From: RPQJ01 sp035554635
Lineage (GTDB): Bacteria > Pseudomonadota > Gammaproteobacteria > Steroidobacterales > Steroidobacteraceae
Direction of reading: 5' to 3'
NCBI GenBank assembly: GCA_035554635.1
Contig: DATMIB010000024.1
Span: 1-50,566 of the forward strand
Length of the DNA: 50,566 bases
Shown here: in pieces, positions 24,148-32,042 of the stretch
How the letters are laid out: each line of letters opens with the position of its first letter
Numbering within the stretch: the first letter of the stretch is position 1
Notes under the pieces: model-generated
The model's database searches: none
Seen by the model: only the letters and a program-made list of their open reading frames with translations
What the model was told of the DNA's origin: nothing
Translations under genes and position numbers: made by a program

Positions 24148-25476
24148 CTATCGCTGCTCGCCCGTCGCGTCAGGTGCGAACGTCGCCGGACCCGCCGCCG
24201 CATCGTCGGCCAGCAGCCCTTCGATCGTCTGCTCGAACTCGCGCAACATCTGCTCGTGCAGGACCCCGGCTGCGGGCCCGTGCAGGCCGGCATGGACCTT
24301 GCGCACACGGCCGCCACGGTCGAGGAACAGCAGCGTCGGGTAGACCCGCACGCCGCCGTCGAGCCGTGGCAGGGCGGAAGCGGCACCGTCGACCGTGCCT
24401 GCAAGCAACGTCGGGAAGCCCAGGTCGTGTGCCGCCCGGAAGCGGTGGATCGCCGCGACGGCGCGCGCAGGGTCGGCGTGCCGTTCGAACATGATCCCGA
24501 CGATCGCGAGCCCGCGCTCGCCGTAGCGGCGCTCGAACTGCGCGAGCAGCGCCGCCGCGTCGTGCGACGCCGGGTTCCAGCTTCCGAGCGCCGCGACGAT
24601 CGCGGGCCGGCCGCTCAAGCGCGGGTCGCCCGATGACACGGGCCGGCCGTCGAGGTCGGGGAACTCGAAACGCAGCGGTTCGGCCGGATCGCCGCGCAGT
24701 CGCGTTACAGCCGTGGCCGCGGTTGCGTCGACGAAGGCGTCGGCGTTGCGCACCGCGACGAACCGCCGCGCGCCGTCGCGGTCCGACCACGCCTCGCCGA
24801 CCCAGCGGCCCTGCCCATCGAGCTTGCCGCGATATACGACCAGCGCGCCGCCGTCGAAACGCGACAGGCGCAATTCCTCGTCGTGCACCTCACCGGCCAG
24901 GTAACGCTCGTCGCCGGTCGGTCGTACCACCGTGCCGTCGACCTGGTCGTGGCGCTGTCTCAGGTCCGCGATCGCCTGGCTCGAACGTCCGGCGGCGTCG
25001 GTGAACGTGAGTTCCCAGCGCCCGGCCATGTCGGCGTTGTCGCTGCGACGTTCGGCGAAGAAGCGCCAGGTCTCGCCGAGCTTTGCCTGGAACGGCCATT
25101 CACGCTTGCGGTCGCCTGCGTCGGCGAACGTGAGCGTGCCTTCGAGTTCGCCGCCGGACACGCGTGCGCTCAACGTGCTTTCGTAACCGGGCATCTGCGC
25201 CGTGACGCGCCCTGACTGCACCTGCACGTCGGTCACGCGTATGCGCTCCTCGCCGTTGAGCAGGTACAGCACGAACCCCTGTTCCTCGCGTGCAATGTCC
25301 AGGCCGAACGGAACCTCGTGCGCGCCGCCGGCGCGGACGACGGCCCGATAGCTGCCCGGCTGCAGGTCCCTGCCGGGCTGCGGGCGGGAACAGGCCGTCA
25401 TTGCCAGCAGCGACGCACACAGCAGCGCGAGCGCGCCCGCCATGCGCCGCACGCGGCGCGAGGGAATCGGCGTCAC
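24148..25476 (-). CDS. Thioredoxin-fold lipoprotein (TlpA-like) lacking the CxxC active site
   Basis: 442 residues from a GTG at 25476. Lipoprotein signal: a basic N-region (RRVRRMAG), a hydrophobic core and a lipobox LLAMTAC. Residues ~35-270 are a beta-rich region like the N-terminal domain of some TlpA/AhpC-type proteins. The C-terminal ~150 residues follow a thioredoxin fold (RPAIVAALGSWNPASHDAAA, FERRYGERGLAIVGIMFE, RVYPTLLFLDRGGRVRKVHAG). At the usual WCxxC site the sequence is SWNPASH, so both redox cysteines are absent. It probably acts as a binding protein or scaffold instead of a disulfide reductase. Last gene of a unit with the HerA-like ATPase and the DUF2780 protein (12-bp gap). 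Confidence 0.82.
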   Translation of the reverse strand: MTPIPSRRVRRMAGALALLCASLLAMTACSRPQPGRDLQPGSYRAVVRAGGAHEVPFGLDIAREEQGFVLYLLNGEERIRVTDVQVQSGRVTAQMPGYESTLSARVSGGELEGTLTFADAGDRKREWPFQAKLGETWRFFAERRSDNADMAGRWELTFTDAAGRSSQAIADLRQRHDQVDGTVVRPTGDERYLAGEVHDEELRLSRFDGGALVVYRGKLDGQGRWVGEAWSDRDGARRFVAVRNADAFVDATAATAVTRLRGDPAEPLRFEFPDLDGRPVSSGDPRLSGRPAIVAALGSWNPASHDAAALLAQFERRYGERGLAIVGIMFERHADPARAVAAIHRFRAAHDLGFPTLLAGTVDGAASALPRLDGGVRVYPTLLFLDRGGRVRKVHAGLHGPAAGVLHEQMLREFEQTIEGLLADDAAAGPATFAPDATGEQR

Positions 25477-25488
25477 TTGGGCCGGCCG

Positions 25489-25878
25489 TCAGACCTTCAG
25501 GGCGACGCGCATCTTCTCGACCAGGTCGGCGCCGCCGTGCTGCTTTACGTAGTCGATCACGATGGGGCCGAACTTCTTCGCGGTGTCGATGCCGACGCCG
25601 AGCTCGGCGAACGACGCAGCGAGCCCCGCCCAGCGGCCGGCGCCGCCCGAGCGACCGCCCAGCAGCGAGCCGAGCCCGCCCGCAAGCGAACTCATCGCAC
25701 TCGGCGCCGGGGCGTTCTTGAGCAGCCGGTCGGCCCCCGGAATGTCGGCCAGGAACGCGGCGAAGTCCTGCCGGCTCATGTTCTGCTGGCCCGCGCGCAG
25801 CAGCGCGACGAGCCCGCCACGGGCCTGGTCGGTGCTGACGCCCAGGTCGCTGGTCAGTTTGCGGATGAGGTCGTCCAT
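25489..25878 (-). CDS. DUF2780 (VcgC/VcgE) family protein
   Basis: 129 residues. MDDLIRKLTSDLGVSTDQAR and LLRAGQQNMSRQDFAAFLAD, a Gly/Ala/Ser-rich middle (GGLGSLLGG), and the C-terminal GIDTAKKFGPIVIDYVKQHG fit DUF2780. Function is unknown. There is no signal peptide, although some relatives are exported. The gene lies 50 bp after the HerA-like ATPase stop and 12 bp before the lipoprotein start. Confidence 0.82.
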   Translation of the reverse strand: MDDLIRKLTSDLGVSTDQARGGLVALLRAGQQNMSRQDFAAFLADIPGADRLLKNAPAPSAMSSLAGGLGSLLGGRSGGAGRWAGLAASFAELGVGIDTAKKFGPIVIDYVKQHGGADLVEKMRVALKV

Positions 25879-25928
25879 CGCGGCGCCTGTTGACTGTGCG
25901 GGGTGAGCCGGGAGCGGCCGATTCTACG

Positions 25929-28319
25929 TCATGCCGGTTGCCAGACCAGCGTCAGCTCGGTGACCTCGATGTCCGACTTGCGCGCCTTGACGGCCACGGC
26001 TTCGATCGCGATCGCCGCAGGATCGAAGCTCGATTCGATCGTGGCGACCTCGGTTTCGAGTTCGGCTTCGAGTTCGCCGTGCTGCCGCCGCAACGCCTCG
26101 GCGTCGGCCGACGCATGGGTGACGTCGGTGCGTTCCTTGCCGATCCGCCCGACGCTGCGCGCGGCGGTCGCGGCCTTGCCGAAGGCACTCGAGCGTCGAC
26201 CGCCGCCGAACAGTGCGCCGAGCAGGCTGCTGCCGACGCTGATCGCCGACGCCATGGTCTCCTGGCTGGCCTGGTCCTTCTCGCGTTGCAGCCGCTGTTC
26301 CGCGCGACGCTGACGGTCCGCGAGTGCGTCGAGCCGCGTCGCGTACTTCTTGCGCAACGCATCGACGGCGGCGTCGCGCTTTTCACGCAGCGCCTGCGCG
26401 AGCTGGGCGCGAAATTCGCCCTCGGTGGCGCCGACCGGCGCCGACGTCTTGAGCGTGGGGCAGCGGTAGACGGTCAGTGCGCTCGAGCGATACACATGTT
26501 CGACCAGCGACTTGGCGTACTGCTGCGGTGTCTTGGGCGTCAGTACGCCGCCCGGCACGTTCGCGAACGCCGCGTCCGGCGCAGGCTGTGTGCCGAGGTC
26601 GAGCGCGCCGGCGTCGCACACTTCGGACTGCTCCCAGGCCGGGCCGCCCGCGCCCAGCGGCGCCAGGTGGTAGGCCTCGGTCCAGGTGTCGACGCCGTTG
26701 CGTGCATCGACGAAATGCGTGCGCACGCGCGCGCCGAGGCGCGGTTCGTACTCGACGCTGGTGCCACGGGCAGCGAGGAACCGCTCGTGCCACCCCGTCG
26801 GCAGCACGGGCCGGGCGCTCGACGTCGTGGTCGACGCCGGGGCGTGGGCGGTGCGCTCGCCCGGGTCGGCGATCGCAGCCGCGACCGCCGGAGTCGGAGG
26901 TTCGATGGCAGGGGTGGCCCCTTCGAGCCGGGCAATCTCGGCCGTCGTCAGCGGTCCGCGCAGGTACGAGAGCGCCCAGCGCGTACGCAGGAGGACCGGT
27001 GCGTCGTCGTGCACGTTGCGCATCAGGAACGTGCGCGGCGGCAGGCTCGACATCGCGGCCTCGAACTGGGCGCGGTCCATGCCGCCGGCGGCGTTGCTGC
27101 CGAGCAGGCCCTCGATGACGCGCAGCTTGTCGCGCTCGGTCTGCAGCCGGCCGATGAACCAGGTGCCCGCGTTGCCGAGCCCCTTGTAATCGAGGTCGAC
27201 GGGGTTCTGCGTCGCGAGCACCACGCCGAGCCCGAACGCACGCGCCTGCTTCATCAGGGTCAGCAGCGGCGTCTTCGACGGTGGCATCGCACCGGGCGGG
27301 AAGTAGCCGAACACCTCGTCCATGTAGAAGAGCGCGCGCAGGCTCGTCGTGCCCGGCTGCCGGCGCATCCACGCCACCAGTTCGTTCGCGATCAACGTCA
27401 CGACGAACATGCGCTCGGCGTCGTTGAGGTGCGCGATCGAGACGATCGCGATGCGCGGCTTGCCCTGCGCGTCGTAGAGCATCGACTGCACGTCGAGCGG
27501 GTCGCCGTGCAGCCAGGCTTCGAACCCGGGCGAGGCCAGCAAGCCGTTGATCCGCAATGCGAGCTCGGTCCGGTCCTTCGCCGGGTAGAAGCTCTCGAGG
27601 TCGAACACGCCGACCTGCTCGAACGGCGGCCGCTGCACCGAGCGGATCAGCGACGCGAGGTCGAGGCCCTCGCCCTTGCGCCAGGCCGCGTCGAGCAGCG
27701 CCGACAGCAGGATGTACTCGCGGCTCTTGATCGGGTCGGCCTCGATGTCGAGCAACGCGAGCAGGCCCGCGACCGCCGAACTCGCGCGTTCCTTGAGCGC
27801 CGAGGCGTCGCGGGCGAGCGTCGCGTCGGGCGCCGAGAACGAGCGCAGGATCGACAGCGGCCGACCGGCGTTCGACCCCGGCGTATAGATCGTGACGTCG
27901 GCGGCGTCACGCAGGCGCTGGATGCGCGCACCGTCCTCGCCCCATTCCTCGAGACCCTTGCGCCAGTTCGCGGCCGTGGCGGCAGCGAACTCGTCGAGCG
28001 ACTGGCCCTTGCGCGAGGCCTCGCCCGCATCGACCCAGGGCCGGAAGTCCTCGGCGCGCAGCTCCGGGAAGGTCAGCGCGAGGTTCGCGATGTCACCCTT
28101 CGGGTCGATCGCGATGGCCGGGATGCCGTCGATCGCCGCTTCCTCGAGCAGGGACAGGCACAGCCCGGTCTTGCCGCTGCCGGTCATGCCGATGCAGACG
28201 GCATGCGTGGTCAGGTCACGCGAGTCGTAGAGCAGGTCCGCGCCGAGTTGCTGGGTGGTCGGGTCGTATTCGCGTCCGAGGTAGAAGACGCCGAGCTTTT
28301 CGTAGTTGGGCAGGGCCAT
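25929..28319 (-). CDS. HerA/DUF87-like P-loop ATPase with C-terminal coiled coil
   Basis: 796 residues. Walker A CIGMTGSGKTGLC (~42-54) and Walker B ALFYMDEVFGYFPPG (~330) place it in the HerA/FtsK superfamily of hexameric ATPases; the segment LMKQARAFGLGVVLATQNPV is the usual sensor region. After the ATPase core comes an Ala/Thr/Pro-rich linker (~460-500), then a probable coiled coil (REKRDAAVDALRKKYATRLD onward, ~640-690), a Gly-rich turn (LLGALFGGG) and a second helical stretch near 730-760. No NurA, methyltransferase or restriction gene lies beside it, so this is a stand-alone member whose role is unknown. First gene of the minus unit. Confidence 0.85.
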   Translation of the reverse strand: MALPNYEKLGVFYLGREYDPTTQQLGADLLYDSRDLTTHAVCIGMTGSGKTGLCLSLLEEAAIDGIPAIAIDPKGDIANLALTFPELRAEDFRPWVDAGEASRKGQSLDEFAAATAANWRKGLEEWGEDGARIQRLRDAADVTIYTPGSNAGRPLSILRSFSAPDATLARDASALKERASSAVAGLLALLDIEADPIKSREYILLSALLDAAWRKGEGLDLASLIRSVQRPPFEQVGVFDLESFYPAKDRTELALRINGLLASPGFEAWLHGDPLDVQSMLYDAQGKPRIAIVSIAHLNDAERMFVVTLIANELVAWMRRQPGTTSLRALFYMDEVFGYFPPGAMPPSKTPLLTLMKQARAFGLGVVLATQNPVDLDYKGLGNAGTWFIGRLQTERDKLRVIEGLLGSNAAGGMDRAQFEAAMSSLPPRTFLMRNVHDDAPVLLRTRWALSYLRGPLTTAEIARLEGATPAIEPPTPAVAAAIADPGERTAHAPASTTTSSARPVLPTGWHERFLAARGTSVEYEPRLGARVRTHFVDARNGVDTWTEAYHLAPLGAGGPAWEQSEVCDAGALDLGTQPAPDAAFANVPGGVLTPKTPQQYAKSLVEHVYRSSALTVYRCPTLKTSAPVGATEGEFRAQLAQALREKRDAAVDALRKKYATRLDALADRQRRAEQRLQREKDQASQETMASAISVGSSLLGALFGGGRRSSAFGKAATAARSVGRIGKERTDVTHASADAEALRRQHGELEAELETEVATIESSFDPAAIAIEAVAVKARKSDIEVTELTLVWQPA

Positions 28320-28403
28320 GGTGCGTGCGGTCGTGGGGTGTTCGCGGGAGTTCTTTGCCGGGCATCGTAAACCGAAGCGCGTCGGGGCCGCAGGGCTCGC
28401 ATC

Positions 28404-28423
28404 GGGACGCGGTCACGCGTCCC
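28404..28423. promoter_or_regulatory. 8-bp GC-rich hairpin in the HerA-like/cysA divergent region
   Basis: GGGACGCG-GTCA-CGCGTCCC is a perfect inverted repeat with a four-base loop, about 85 bp upstream of the HerA-like start. The rest of 28320-28510 shows no gene. Confidence 0.4.
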
Positions 28424-28510
28424 CACACGGGGTGCTGCGCGAGGCCCTGGGTGCCGGCGACAGACTTTTCCCACTCCACATTGGGACAACTCCACCAAGG
28501 CCCGTCTCGC

Positions 28511-28567
28511 TTGTTACCGGATTGTCACCCAAGGGCGACTGACGCTGTAACCGCACCCCCCTAGGAT
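28511..28567 (+). promoter_or_regulatory. PhoB-box-like activator site and -10 of the cysA operon
   Basis: TTGTTAC (28511), TTGTCAC (28522) and CTGTAAC (28545): two 7-bp direct repeats at 11-bp spacing, a third 23 bp on (near two helical turns), then exactly 10 bp to TAGGAT (28562-28567) as -10. There is no -35 hexamer, which is usual when tandem sites of an OmpR/PhoB-family activator replace it. The predicted start is ~28574, leaving ~25 bases of leader. The same layout occurs upstream of the porin-sbp operon (39876-39932). Confidence 0.75.
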
Positions 28568-28599
28568 GGCTCCAAACCACTCGATTTCGCGGCGCGCGC

Positions 28600-30330
28600 A
28601 TGTCCATCGCCCTCGACCAGGTCACCAAACGGTACCAAGGCGTACCGGTCGTCAACGACGTGTCGCTGAACGTCCGGCAGGGTGAATTCCTGGTGCTGCT
28701 CGGGCCGAGCGGCAGTGGCAAGAGCACGCTGCTGCGCGCAATCGCCGGGCTGACCGAGATCGACCACGGCCGCGTGTCGCTGCACGGCAAGGACGTCACG
28801 CACCTGACCGCGCGCCAGCGCCAGGTCGGGTTCGTGTTCCAGCACTACGCGCTGTTCCGCCACATGTCGATCGGCGACAACATCGAGTTCGCGCTGCGCG
28901 TCCGCAAGGTCCGCGCGTCCGAGCGTGTCGCGCGCCGCAAGGAACTGCTCAAGCTCGTCGCGCTCGAGGGCATGGACGACCGCCTGCCCGCGCAACTCTC
29001 CGGCGGCCAGCAGCAGCGCGTCGCCGTGGCGCGCGCGCTCGCGCACCGGCCCGAAGTGCTGCTGATGGACGAGCCGTTCGGCGCCCTCGACGCCAAGATC
29101 CGCGAGGAACTGCGCCGCACCATCCGCCAGATCCAGCGCGAGCTCAAGATCACCACCATCCTCGTCACGCACGACCAGGAGGAGGCCTTCGCACTCGCTG
29201 ACCGCATCGGCGTGATGCACCAGGGGCGCCTGCTCGAGTGCGGCCGCCCGGACGACCTCTACACGCGACCGGCCACGCGATTCGTCTCGACGTTCCTCGG
29301 CGCCGCGAACCTGCTGCTCGGCTACCGGACTTCGCGTGGCGTGCGATTCGACGCCCGCAGTGCCGAGTCGCCGCGCGAGATCGTCGCGGTGCTGCGCCCC
29401 GAGGAAGTCGAGCTCGCGACTGACGCGGCGCACGTGCGCTCCAACTTCGTCGGCCACGGCGTGGTCGAAGAACTGCTGTTCGGCGGCGCCGTCGAGCGGT
29501 TGCGCGTGCGCATGTCGAGCGACGGCCCCGTGCCGGTGGCGCCGGGCAACGACGGCAACGGCGGCCTGGGCTCGCTGCTCGAGGTCTCGCGCACGCTGCC
29601 CGAGCAACGGCAGTTCCCCGTGACACCGGGGCTGCGTGTCGCGGTCGGCGCGCGGCGCATCCACATCCTGCCGACGCCCATCTCGAGTTTCACGGTCGTC
29701 GCCGGCAGCGAGGATGCGACACGCGAACTGACGGACTCGCCGCTGCTCGCGACACTCTGTACGCGCATGCAGACGCGGGTCGGCAGCCAGGTCGGCAACG
29801 GTCATCGCGCGCCTCCGGGCATGCCCGTCCTCGCGACCGGTGCCGGCAGCGCCGACGCTGCGCGCTGGCAGCTGCAGAACGGCGCGACGCAGCTGCTCTG
29901 CGTGCCGCCGTCGGCGCCCCTGCCCAAGCACGTCATCATCCACACGCTGGACCCGAGTGCGCGTCGCGCGACGCTCGCGGTCGCCGCGAGCCTGTTACGA
30001 CACGTCGCGGCCGAGGCGGTTTACCTGGTGATCCATCCGGCGGAGTCGCTCGAGGCCGAACGGGCGGCGCGGATGCGCGACCTGCTCGACGCGCGCTCGA
30101 GTGCGCTGAACGATCACGGCCTCGACATGCGAACCGAAATGCGGCCAGGCGACGTCGCCCAGGAACTGCAGGCGGAACTGGCGCGCTACGACGACAGCAT
30201 GCTCGTGCTCGGCACGTCCGATCCCGCATCGATCCGCTGGGACTGGCTCGCGAACGTGCTCGAAGGCACGCCGCCGCGCCCGGTGCTGATCGTAAACTCG
30301 GCGCGCCTCGAGGCGCCGGTGGAGGCCTGA
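28600..30330 (+). CDS. cysA: Sulfate/thiosulfate ABC transporter ATPase CysA with an extra C-terminal USP-like region
   Basis: 576 residues against ~350 for ordinary CysA. Residues 1-235 are the ATPase: Walker A GPSGSGKST, Q-loop FVFQHYALF, signature LSGGQQQRVAVARAL, Walker B VLLMDEPFGALD, switch His in LVTHDQ. Residues ~240-345 hold the TOBE-like part. The remaining ~230 residues are unusual: from ~442 (PKHVIIHTLDPSARRATLAV) they follow a universal-stress-protein-like alternation ending DDSMLVLGTSDP...RPVLIVNSA, and ~355-440 may be a second, degenerate copy. It energises import through CysT/CysW. First gene of a run that continues into a kinase and a response regulator. Confidence 0.93.
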   Translation: MSIALDQVTKRYQGVPVVNDVSLNVRQGEFLVLLGPSGSGKSTLLRAIAGLTEIDHGRVSLHGKDVTHLTARQRQVGFVFQHYALFRHMSIGDNIEFALRVRKVRASERVARRKELLKLVALEGMDDRLPAQLSGGQQQRVAVARALAHRPEVLLMDEPFGALDAKIREELRRTIRQIQRELKITTILVTHDQEEAFALADRIGVMHQGRLLECGRPDDLYTRPATRFVSTFLGAANLLLGYRTSRGVRFDARSAESPREIVAVLRPEEVELATDAAHVRSNFVGHGVVEELLFGGAVERLRVRMSSDGPVPVAPGNDGNGGLGSLLEVSRTLPEQRQFPVTPGLRVAVGARRIHILPTPISSFTVVAGSEDATRELTDSPLLATLCTRMQTRVGSQVGNGHRAPPGMPVLATGAGSADAARWQLQNGATQLLCVPPSAPLPKHVIIHTLDPSARRATLAVAASLLRHVAAEAVYLVIHPAESLEAERAARMRDLLDARSSALNDHGLDMRTEMRPGDVAQELQAELARYDDSMLVLGTSDPASIRWDWLANVLEGTPPRPVLIVNSARLEAPVEA

Positions 30331-30334
30331 GCCC

Positions 30335-31183
30335 GTGGCATCGTCCTGGTTCCGGCAGCCGAGCATCCTGCCGGGTTTCGGCCTGACGCTGGGTTTCACG
30401 ACGTTCTTCCTGAGCGCACTCGTGCTGCTGCCGCTCGCGGCACTGATCCTCAAGACGACGAACCTGACCTGGTCGGAGTTCCTGACGACCGTGCTCGACG
30501 AACGCGCAGTCGCGTCCTATCGCCTGAGTTTCGGCGCGGCGCTCGTCGCGGCCCTGATCAACGCCGTGTTCGGCTTCATCGTCGCATGGTCGCTCGTGCG
30601 TTACGAGTTTCCCGGTCGCCGGCTCGTCGACGCGCTGATCGACCTGCCGTTTGCGCTGCCGACCGCCGTCTCCGGCATTGCGCTCGCGACGGTGTTCTCG
30701 CCGACCGGATGGCTCGGAGTGCGGTTGCAGGAGCAGTTCGGCGTGCAGGTGGCCTACACCTGGCTCGGCGTAGTCGTCGCGCTGACGCTGATCGGCCTGC
30801 CCTTCGTCGTGCGGTCGGTGCAGCCGGCGCTGATCGAAGCCCAGCGTGACCTCGAAGAAGCCGCCGAGACGCTCGGCGCCGGGCCGTTCTACGTCTTCCG
30901 ACGCATCGTGCTGCCAGCCGTGCTGCCGGCACTGGTCACGGGTTTCACGATGGCGTTCGCGCGCGGCGTCGGCGAGTACGGCTCCGTCGTGTTCATCTCG
31001 GGCAACCTGCCGCTCAAGACCGAAATCACGCCGCTGCTGATCGTGATCAAGCTCGAGCAGTTCGATTACAACGGCGCGGCCGCGCTCGGTTTCAGCATGC
31101 TGCTGGTGTCGTTCGTGCTGCTGTTCACGATCAACCTGGCGCAGGCGTGGAGTCGCCGACGCCACGTGGGCGCGGGGCACTGA
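30335..31183 (+). CDS. cysT: Sulfate/thiosulfate ABC transporter permease CysT (CysU)
   Basis: 282 residues, GTG start four bases after the cysA stop. Six hydrophobic segments and the EAA loop that contacts the ATPase (EEAAETLGAGPFYVFRRIVL) are present. GVGEYGSVVFISGNLPLKTE and DLPFALPTAVSGIALATVFS are characteristic of CysT. It forms the inner-membrane channel with CysW. Confidence 0.95.
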   Translation: MASSWFRQPSILPGFGLTLGFTTFFLSALVLLPLAALILKTTNLTWSEFLTTVLDERAVASYRLSFGAALVAALINAVFGFIVAWSLVRYEFPGRRLVDALIDLPFALPTAVSGIALATVFSPTGWLGVRLQEQFGVQVAYTWLGVVVALTLIGLPFVVRSVQPALIEAQRDLEEAAETLGAGPFYVFRRIVLPAVLPALVTGFTMAFARGVGEYGSVVFISGNLPLKTEITPLLIVIKLEQFDYNGAAALGFSMLLVSFVLLFTINLAQAWSRRRHVGAGH

Positions 31184-31184
31184 C

Positions 31185-32039
31185 GTGGCCGGCGCCGCAC
31201 CAGGGTTCGAGAAGCGCAGCCACGTGCCGGCAGGCGTGCGCGCAGCGCGCGCCACGCTGATCTTCGTCACGATCGCGTTCCTGTCGCTGCTGCTGCTGGC
31301 GCCGCTCGGCGCCGTGATCGCACAGGCGCTGGCGGAGGGCTGGCGCGCCTACCTCGAGTCGTTCGACAACCCCGACACGCTGGCGTCGATCAAGCTGACG
31401 TTGCTGACGGCCGCCATCGTCGTGCCGCTGAACACGCTGTTCGGCATCGCTGCCGCGTGGGCCATCGCCAAGTTCGAGTTCCGCGGCAAGAGCCTGCTGA
31501 TCACTCTGATCGACCTGCCGTTTGCGATCTCGCCCGTGATCGCGGGCCTGGTGTTCGTGATGCTGTTCGGGTCGCACGGCTGGTGGGGGCAGTGGCTGCA
31601 GGACAACGACATCCAGATCATCTTCGCGGTGCCCGGCATCGTCATGGCGACCGCGTTCGTGACGTTTCCGTACGTCGCGCGCGAACTGATCCCGCTGATG
31701 CAGCAGCAGGGCAGCGAGGAGGAGGAGGCCGCAATCACCCTCGGTGCCGGGCCCTGGATGACGTTCCTCCGCGTCACGTTGCCCAAGATCCGCTGGGGCC
31801 TGCTGTACGGCGTGATCCTCTGCAACGCACGCGCGATGGGCGAGTTCGGCGCGGTCTCGGTCGTGTCGGGCCACATCCGCGGGCTGACGACCACGATGCC
31901 GCTGCAGGTCGAAATCCTCTATAACGAGTATGCGTTCGTGCCAGCCTTCGCCGTGGCGTCGGTGCTCGCGCTGCTCGCGATCGTGACGCTGGTGATCAAG
32001 ACCTTCGTGGAGTGGCGCGCCGACCGACGTACGGGCTGA
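31185..32039 (+). CDS. cysW: Sulfate/thiosulfate ABC transporter permease CysW
   Basis: 284 residues, GTG start one base after the cysT stop. Membrane segments and an EAA loop (EEEAAITLGAGPWMTFLRVT) are seen, with the CysW-type MGEFGAVSVVSGHIRGLTTT. It pairs with CysT. The stop is only three bases before the histidine kinase start, tying transporter and regulator translation together. Confidence 0.95.
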   Translation: MAGAAPGFEKRSHVPAGVRAARATLIFVTIAFLSLLLLAPLGAVIAQALAEGWRAYLESFDNPDTLASIKLTLLTAAIVVPLNTLFGIAAAWAIAKFEFRGKSLLITLIDLPFAISPVIAGLVFVMLFGSHGWWGQWLQDNDIQIIFAVPGIVMATAFVTFPYVARELIPLMQQQGSEEEEAAITLGAGPWMTFLRVTLPKIRWGLLYGVILCNARAMGEFGAVSVVSGHIRGLTTTMPLQVEILYNEYAFVPAFAVASVLALLAIVTLVIKTFVEWRADRRTG

Positions 32040-32042
32040 CCT

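Noticed and set aside
25890..28370. 826-codon plus-strand open frame opposite the HerA-like ATPase
   Set aside because: Shadow frame; the minus strand has Walker A and B motifs in the correct order.
28320..28599. Riboswitch upstream of cysA
   Set aside because: The predicted leader is only ~25 bases, too short for an aptamer, and the conserved part is upstream of the -10 box.
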